Positions 58,414 to 64,000 of a stretch of 64,000 nucleotides of DNA are shown here, one piece after another. The DNA comes from Margaritispora aquatica. Lineage: Eukaryota > Ascomycota > Leotiomycetes > Helotiales > Discinellaceae. How positions within the stretch are numbered: position 1 is the first letter of the stretch; each line of letters begins with the position of its first letter. The notes below the pieces were generated by a model. The model was not told the origin of the DNA, did no database searches, and saw only the letters and a program-made list of their open reading frames with translations. The stretch covers positions 992,001 to 1,056,000 of the forward strand of contig VJWN01000003.1 in NCBI GenBank assembly GCA_007644065.1, given 5' to 3'. Made by a program: the position numbers and the translations under genes.

Positions 58414-59310
58414 ATGGCACCACCAGGGTAAGTAAAACTCCCCCCACACTTTTCTCTATACTACTCAAACAATAAAAAACTAACAATTCCCAGCTTCCCC
58501 CCAATACGCGCCTGTCTCTTCGACATGGATGGGCTCCTAATCGACTCCGAAGACGCCTACACGATTTGCACGAACCTCGTGCTAGCACGATACAACAAGG
58601 GACCGCTCCCCTGGTCCATCAAAGCGCAGATGCAAGGTCGGCCAGGCCCAACAGCAGGCAAGATCCTGCACGACTGGGCACAGCTCCCAATCTCGCGAGA
58701 GGAGTACATGGCGCAGCTGCGCGAGCTGCAGATGCAGCATTTCCCGCTCGTGAAGCCGCTGCCGGGCGTGGAGAAGCTATTGGGGGATTTGGCGGGCGCG
58801 CAGTCTGGGTTCAAAGGGAAGGGGGAGTTGCGGAAGCTGCATATTGCCCTAGCAACGAGCAGTCATGCTTTGAATTTTCGCATGAAGTCCGCGCATTTGG
58901 AGGATCTCTTCAGTGTATTCGAAGTTGACAGGAGGGTTTTAGGTGATGACCCACGGATAGGAGACGGACGAGGCAAGCCCGCGCCGGATATATACCACCT
59001 TGCGCTCGCGACGGTGAACGCGAGTCTGGCACCAGGAGAGGAGCCTATCAAGCCTGAGGAATGTTTGGTGTTCGAGGACAGCGTGCCGGGCGTGGAGAGC
59101 GGGCGGCGAGCGGGCATGCGCGTGATTTGGTGCCCACATAAGGATTTGAGGAGGGAGTATGAGGGGCAAGAGGAGGCTGTGTTGGCGGGACGGACAGAGG
59201 CAGGCAGTAGTGAGGATATGCATCTTGTTGGAGAGGTTGGGGATGGGTGGGCGGATTATTTAGAGAGTTTGGTAGACTTTCCGTATGAGAAGTATGGTAT
59301 TGTGGTTTAG
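58414..59310 (+). CDS. HAD-family phosphatase (pseudouridine-5'-phosphatase/GS1-like)
   Basis: Haloacid dehalogenase superfamily, subfamily I, dephosphorylating a small sugar or nucleotide phosphate. Exons are 58414-58427 (14 nt) and 58494-59310, giving 276 residues. The nucleophile motif is DMDGLLIDSED with Asp15 and Asp17. The cap domain follows, then motif II Ser in ALATSSHA. Motif III is Lys in RGKPAPDIYH, and motif IV is ECLVFEDSVPGVESG. Motif order and the GLLIDSE start match yeast and plant GS1-like and human HDHD1-like enzymes. The substrate is inferred, not shown. The tiny first exon (MAPPG) is supported by the GTAAGT donor and in-frame joining. Confidence 0.93.
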
Positions 59311-60537
59311 AGCAGAGGAGAAAAAGACATAGTATGCATGGGAAGAGGTGTTCATGGCATAGATTGACCTTATAGATACCAATAAATTGCATAAATTTCC
59401 GTGCCGAACAATGTTTACTTTTTTCTAGAAATGATAGTTTATTCTACATTTCTCATCTTGCTCTATGCTTAATGCTTCACATGTGCGCAAAAAAAAGGAT
59501 CTTTCTACCTTTTGACATTGCTGACAAGCTATAGTTCGCAAGCACTCTATACCCAAAACTTTCATCTCAAAGCATATCATCCAAAACCATTCAACTCTCA
59601 ATTAAGTTCCCTAATCTCAGTTAGTTGATAGCAAGAGCTGAGCTCATATGGCTAGCTACTCTACCAATCAACAATTAAGCGAAAATCCACACCAAGTCAT
59701 AATAAATTGCATTCAAGCAAGCAAACAAGCAAGCCAAACGGGAACCATAGTTTTGTCAATGTAAATAGAATATCAGGCGTAACCTACCTAAAAGTAGGCC
59801 ATTGAAGACTAGTCTAACTGGGTCTAATAACGCCTATGCTAAACTATCCTCCAATGTAAAAGGGAAAAAAGCACGCAACTACTGAAGACTGCAAAAAGAC
59901 TAACGCCAATCTAAAGAGAGAAAAGAACCATGCCCCTGCCTGCGAATGCCCTACCCATAAATGCGTATACCCGTAAGAACGCCTGCCAAAGGAACTGGTC
60001 TAAAGCAAATGGGTATAGCTGCGAAGACCTCCTGCCAATGCACCAGAAGGAAATGGGTATCGTAAACGCCGATCCAAGCCAAACCTCCAGAAAGACCCGC
60101 AACCAATACCATGCCTCCTATGAAAACCGTGCCAAAAAGACCACGCCAGAAGAAAAGTCGACCCACTGGGTCCGTGAAATTGTGATCAACGCCTGCCAAT
60201 GCCACGTCCAGGAAGATAAGAGGGTGACAGAGTGAACAACCTGTTCACTCTGCCTATAAACAGTGTCCTTGTTATTTTCCCATCAGCGGCGATTGGCAGG
60301 AACGTTGTGAATGAATGTTCAATCCTGTGCCTATGACGTAAGGACCCGAGGTATTATCCAGGAAAGGGAACAGAGATTGTTATAGAGACCAGTAGGCGGA
60401 GGCCACTCGACTCTCCCCAATCACCAGCGAAAGAGGAACATTTAGTCGTCTAAACCATACCCCTCACGCCAATCATTGATCTCAGGATATGGATTATCGC
60501 TCTTATGATCTTAGCCAAAGCTGTGGCTGGTAGAGTG
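59311..60537. other. Intergenic stretch with a possible small minus-strand frame
   Basis: 1.2 kb. An 84-codon minus-strand frame at 59951-60205 has two Gly/Val-rich hydrophobic segments (GLFGTVFIGGMVLVAGLSGG, then GVLTG) and could be a small membrane protein. No family is recognised and a second minus frame overlaps it. A perfect hairpin with 10-bp arms and 3-nt loop (AGAGTGAACA-ACC-TGTTCACTCT) lies at 60229-60251 just upstream of it. Nothing else is visible. Confidence 0.35.
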
Positions 60538-62301
60538 CTAGTCCAACGCCTCGTCATTGCCATGTTCCTCGCCCCCAAAACTCCAAGGAAATTCCTCCTC
60601 CACAACTGACTGCTCTTGAATGAAGACTTCGGGCGATTCAGATACCTGAGGCTGTTGATTTGGAAGCTGGCCGTACTCGTAGGTGCCAACTGGCCAGAGT
60701 TGACCACGCTGATCCATAGCCATATAACCAATATGTCCGGTTGTGCTCATCACTGGATGCTGATAGTCGTTGTTGTTGTAACTGGGGACTGATCGAGCAT
60801 GATTGGAGTGGTTGTTCAGTTGAACTGGTACTCCCACCATATTGCGATTGTACGTACCATCACTGAAACCAGCAAGAGGCGGGTAATGAGGAACAAATTG
60901 GGAAGTTTGATGGGTGTACGGAAAGCTCTCAAAGTCGTCGTCAATGTTACTGGATCTGACGCCAAGACTAGAACCGTTGTAGAGTGGATTCGGTCCAACG
61001 CGATCGCCAGAGTTCATCTGCTGGGCGTGGACAAGATTGCCAGGGTGGCTGTTCATGCTGGATGGCATGGGGCGTTCGAATGAGAATCCATTACCACCAC
61101 TTCGGTGCGGTGCACCAAAATTGCTCTGGGCTGAGGTCAAAGGCTGGTTGGGGTCGGCTGAAGGTGCCTCTTCTGGGACTTCATGCTCATGTGCAGCATG
61201 GGCTGTAGCTGGTCGTGGGTTCTTATGAGCTGACTTGCCGTGACGAGGCTTTCGTGCAGAAGTGCGAGGCTTATCACGCTCATTAACCTCATTCTCCCTT
61301 TTACCGCCTCTGTGGATTTTCTTAACAGGAGTCTCATCTTCCTCGCCGTCGACTGTCGTGTGTCTGAGTCTCCTGCGCTTATTGGTAGAGATCGTTGCTG
61401 GGGTTTGGACCTTGTGTGCGGGTGTTCTGGTTGTTTGATTCTGTGAAGCGTGTACTTCACCACCATCAACAGCATCACTGGATTGAACCTCTGCAGCCAA
61501 AGCTTCTCGACCCTTGCTATTTTGCTCATCCCTCTTGGCGTTAATTTTCTTGTTCATTCGCTTAGCCTGGAGAATTATATTAGAATTGCCTTTCGTGCGA
61601 AATACGATAAGAACTTACATTGAGCTCTTGCTTAGGAGCATCAACGATTCGATCAATGTAATCTGGATCGAGCAGCTGCTTGCAAGCAGCCTTGGATTTC
61701 TGGGAAAATGTCAGAGAATATATGACAGTGCATGAGAGAGACCTCACCCTCAAAGTTCTGACGATGTTATCCATTCGATCTCCAAATGTCGTGTGCTCAG
61801 CCTCGAATCTCGCTCCATGGTGTTCTTCAACGAGGGGTATTGACATCGTAGCTGTTCTGCACTTGTCCTATAGAATTTGTTAGTAAAAATTGCCACAATC
61901 TGGCAATAATTACAACGTACTAAGATAGACCAGCACAGTCTCTCAACAACTTCATCTGGGTAAAAGTTCCCCATGAGCTTCTCTCCGGCTTGACAGATCT
62001 TGCCGTTCTTGCACGGCTTGTCTTCAATATTTCTCATGTTGAAGATGGCATCAAAAATACGCTTAACAACCGCTTTCAGTTCCACTTGAGTGGTGGGTAC
62101 TGTAGGGTCAGATTGTTTCTGGGCCACCAATCGGGCGATTCTATCCTTGGCGACTGCCCACGCGAATTCGTCGTTGAGTAGACCTTTGAAAGTTCGTGCT
62201 TGGTATCCTGCAAGCCACGGCTCTGGAGGTGGTGGGGCTCTCAATCCCTGCTCTTCATCCTGGGAAATATACTCCTCGCTGGAATCCAGGGAGTCCGACA
62301 T
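60538..62301 (-). CDS. Unknown protein, 536 residues, probably nuclear
   Basis: Exons in minus order are 62301-61921, 61867-61748, 61699-61619 and 61566-60538, joined by three introns of 48-53 nt. The N-terminus is acidic (MSDSLDSSEEYISQDEEQG). A central region of about 190 residues is ordered-looking, with AVVKRIFDAIFNMRNIEDKP, CKNGKICQAGEKL and a CW...C pair, then RMDNIVRTLRKSKAACKQLL. The C-terminal half is disordered, with basic patches (NKRRRLRH, KPRHGKSAHKNPRP) that resemble nuclear localisation signals, then a Gln/Asn/Tyr-rich tail. I recognise no domain. The acidic start, basic patches and prion-like tail suggest a chromatin or transcription role, but that is inference. The gene structure is well supported by open frames and consensus splice sites. 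Confidence 0.82.
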
Positions 62302-64000
62302 CTATCAGGATTGTTAGTCAGACTTCTTCTTATTTCATAATACAACGCTTAAGCAGAATATGATATATTAATGAATCATCAAACTGATATATGTCTGGAA
62401 CACGAGAACGATTGATCCATTCGTTGTTGATGAAATGATGAAAATGGACAAAGACCAAATCAAGGATGCGCATCAGCGTCAACTCTAGTGGACTGCAGTT
62501 CTAGAGAAAAGTCGCGTAGGTAGATATTAATAGCGTCTCTTTGTAGACCTGGAAAATGTGTGTATGTCGTAGATGATGTGCGGTGTAGGTGGAGGGTATG
62601 AAAAAGCAAGTCGCAATGGCCAGAGAAAAACCACTGACTAAGAGAGATCTGTTACGTACCTTGGGCTTGCTTGCTGGTTGTGGATTCCGTGGGACAGAAT
62701 AAAGAGATTCACGAAACCTTGAGTATCCAATTGTATATGGAGTAATTTGCAATCTGCAAATCAATTGTGCTGTGCAGGCTTACGTCAAGACGCATTAGCA
62801 GGTTGAGCGCACAGCTGTGAAATTTTGATAAAGGAGGTTGAATGAAGATTTTTACTTTAAAAAAGCGTCGAAGTGGTATGGAAGTTGTTAAAAAGACACG
62901 ATGAAGATCGAAGATCGTGATAATGTTGTTGGAAAGGTGGATAGATAGTTTGGGGGAGTGGGAGGAGGATGGGAACTTATAGGCGAGAGGTACATGTGGT
63001 TGGCGCCCTAATCACCGCCAACACTTGCCCAGCAACGGCACTAAGAGGGTGAACTCCTCGTAAGTATTTGAACTCGTCTCAATAGTTAGAATGAGAGCGC
63101 GAACTTGTTCAAACCTGCCCAAGGAGGGCAATATTATCAAACAATACAACTATGAATGCGACAATGATATCCCAGTCAACTATCTCGACTCACTTCTGAA
63201 CTTTCCAAATAGAGAGCACTCTTTCCCATTGTCGCCAACGACCACATCTCATTGCAGCGCGCGACAATGGGAGGCATCCTTGATGCATAGAGGAGCAACC
63301 TTCGCTGCACATGACAGCATCGCCATGGAGATCTAGAGGGGCCGATCTGATACCCGAGGATAACCACGCGATTAAAGTATTCAAGGATCTGAGATGGAAA
63401 GCTGCCTTCTCTGAGTATCCTATGGGCTTATGTTGAAGGAACATATGGAATCCTGCATTAGGATGGGCGCAGAGCCGACTCCCGCGAGACCAGCACAGCT
63501 ACAAAAAGGGACAGCACAACAAAGAGTCAGAAGGGAGAGTGTAATTCTATACCAGGGAGTCTCCTCCACAATCTGGAAATACTAGAGACGGGCCGAGATT
63601 GGTACCAGCTTTGGCAAGATGGGTACCTTCAAATGAGGATCACTATCAACCTAACAAGACTTCTCGTGGCCATACAGAAATTAAGTCGCAAAACTGACAT
63701 AAAGTACAAATGACAATTAGCGAGACGAAAAAAGACGATGGCGACACCAGCAATACAATGCTGTAAGTATGTATGTCCTCTTGCATACAGGAAGAGGGCA
63801 GGAAGTGGGAAGAGAACAGTGAATAGGAAGAAAGAATAGAGGTGCCCTCCCATAAGAAACAGATACTCGGCATCAATCTGTGCTGAAGGACAGCGTTTCT
63901 CAATATGTCATACCTCGCTATTATAAGACGAATCTTTTATCTTAGAGGAAAGACAAGATACAACGTGGACTGAGGATCTCGTGTAAACATCTATGTCTGC
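62302..64000. other. Gene-free right end of window
   Basis: 1.7 kb. It starts with the upstream region of the 536-residue protein gene. Remaining frames (longest 87 codons) have no domains, good leaders or splice chains. A gene beginning beyond base 64000 cannot be excluded. Confidence 0.5.

Noticed and set aside
1..64000. tRNA genes, rRNA, CRISPR arrays, a biosynthetic cluster
   Set aside because: By eye no cloverleaf with A and B boxes at the right spacing, no rRNA cores, no spaced direct repeats, and no polyketide or peptide synthase core enzyme were seen. A tRNA scan would settle the first point.

Overview
The window is nuclear DNA of a filamentous ascomycete (Pezizomycotina). The evidence is many short introns (mostly 46-83 nt) with GT-AG ends, compact gene spacing, a fungal-length dynein heavy chain, a 2EXR-domain protein, an AA9 lytic polysaccharide monooxygenase (LPMO) and a Tc1/mariner copy full of RIP-type TGG-to-TAG changes. 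A leotiomycete-like host is plausible, but that is inference. All exon boundaries were worked out by hand from splice signals and reading-frame continuity.

Left part (1-16.5 kb): the C-terminal half of cytoplasmic dynein heavy chain; a membrane-anchored histidine-acid-phosphatase-like protein lacking the usual HD motif; a 2EXR protein; TYW1 (wybutosine tRNA modification); and an AA9 LPMO with a C-terminal chitin-binding module. A long gene-poor stretch follows (16.5-21.7 kb), with one small possible gene and a complete but inactivated Tc1/mariner element.

Middle part (21.7-39 kb): a DUR3-type urea transporter and an amidase share a 404-bp divergent promoter and look like a nitrogen-acquisition pair. 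Next come mitochondrial Hsp10 (first coding exon is only the ATG), a HAL/SAT4-type Ser/Thr kinase, a possible small gene, a divergent intron-rich histone H4 variant, Svf1, and a Nit1/Nit2-like carbon-nitrogen hydrolase.

Accessory part (39-52.4 kb): a DAL5/TNA1-type MFS transporter broken by one in-frame TGA, a small lipocalin-like protein, a possible gene relic, a 202-bp MITE with TA target duplication, a secreted cysteine-rich protein, and a decayed NFX1-type zinc-finger helicase. The helicase relic lacks its N-terminus, has a frameshift in a G run and one in-frame TGA, and starts next to a poly-T tract that may be a retroelement tail. This is the most dynamic part of the window.

Right part (53-64 kb): an aldo/keto reductase, an orphan membrane protein, a TTC1-like TPR protein divergently paired with a HAD phosphatase, a 536-residue protein of unknown function, and gene-free DNA to the end. 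I saw no tRNA, rRNA or CRISPR array. I found no clear new multi-gene system. The most unusual single items are the H4 variant, the HD-less phosphatase, the LPMO-CBM18 fusion and the two in-frame UGA-C interruptions.
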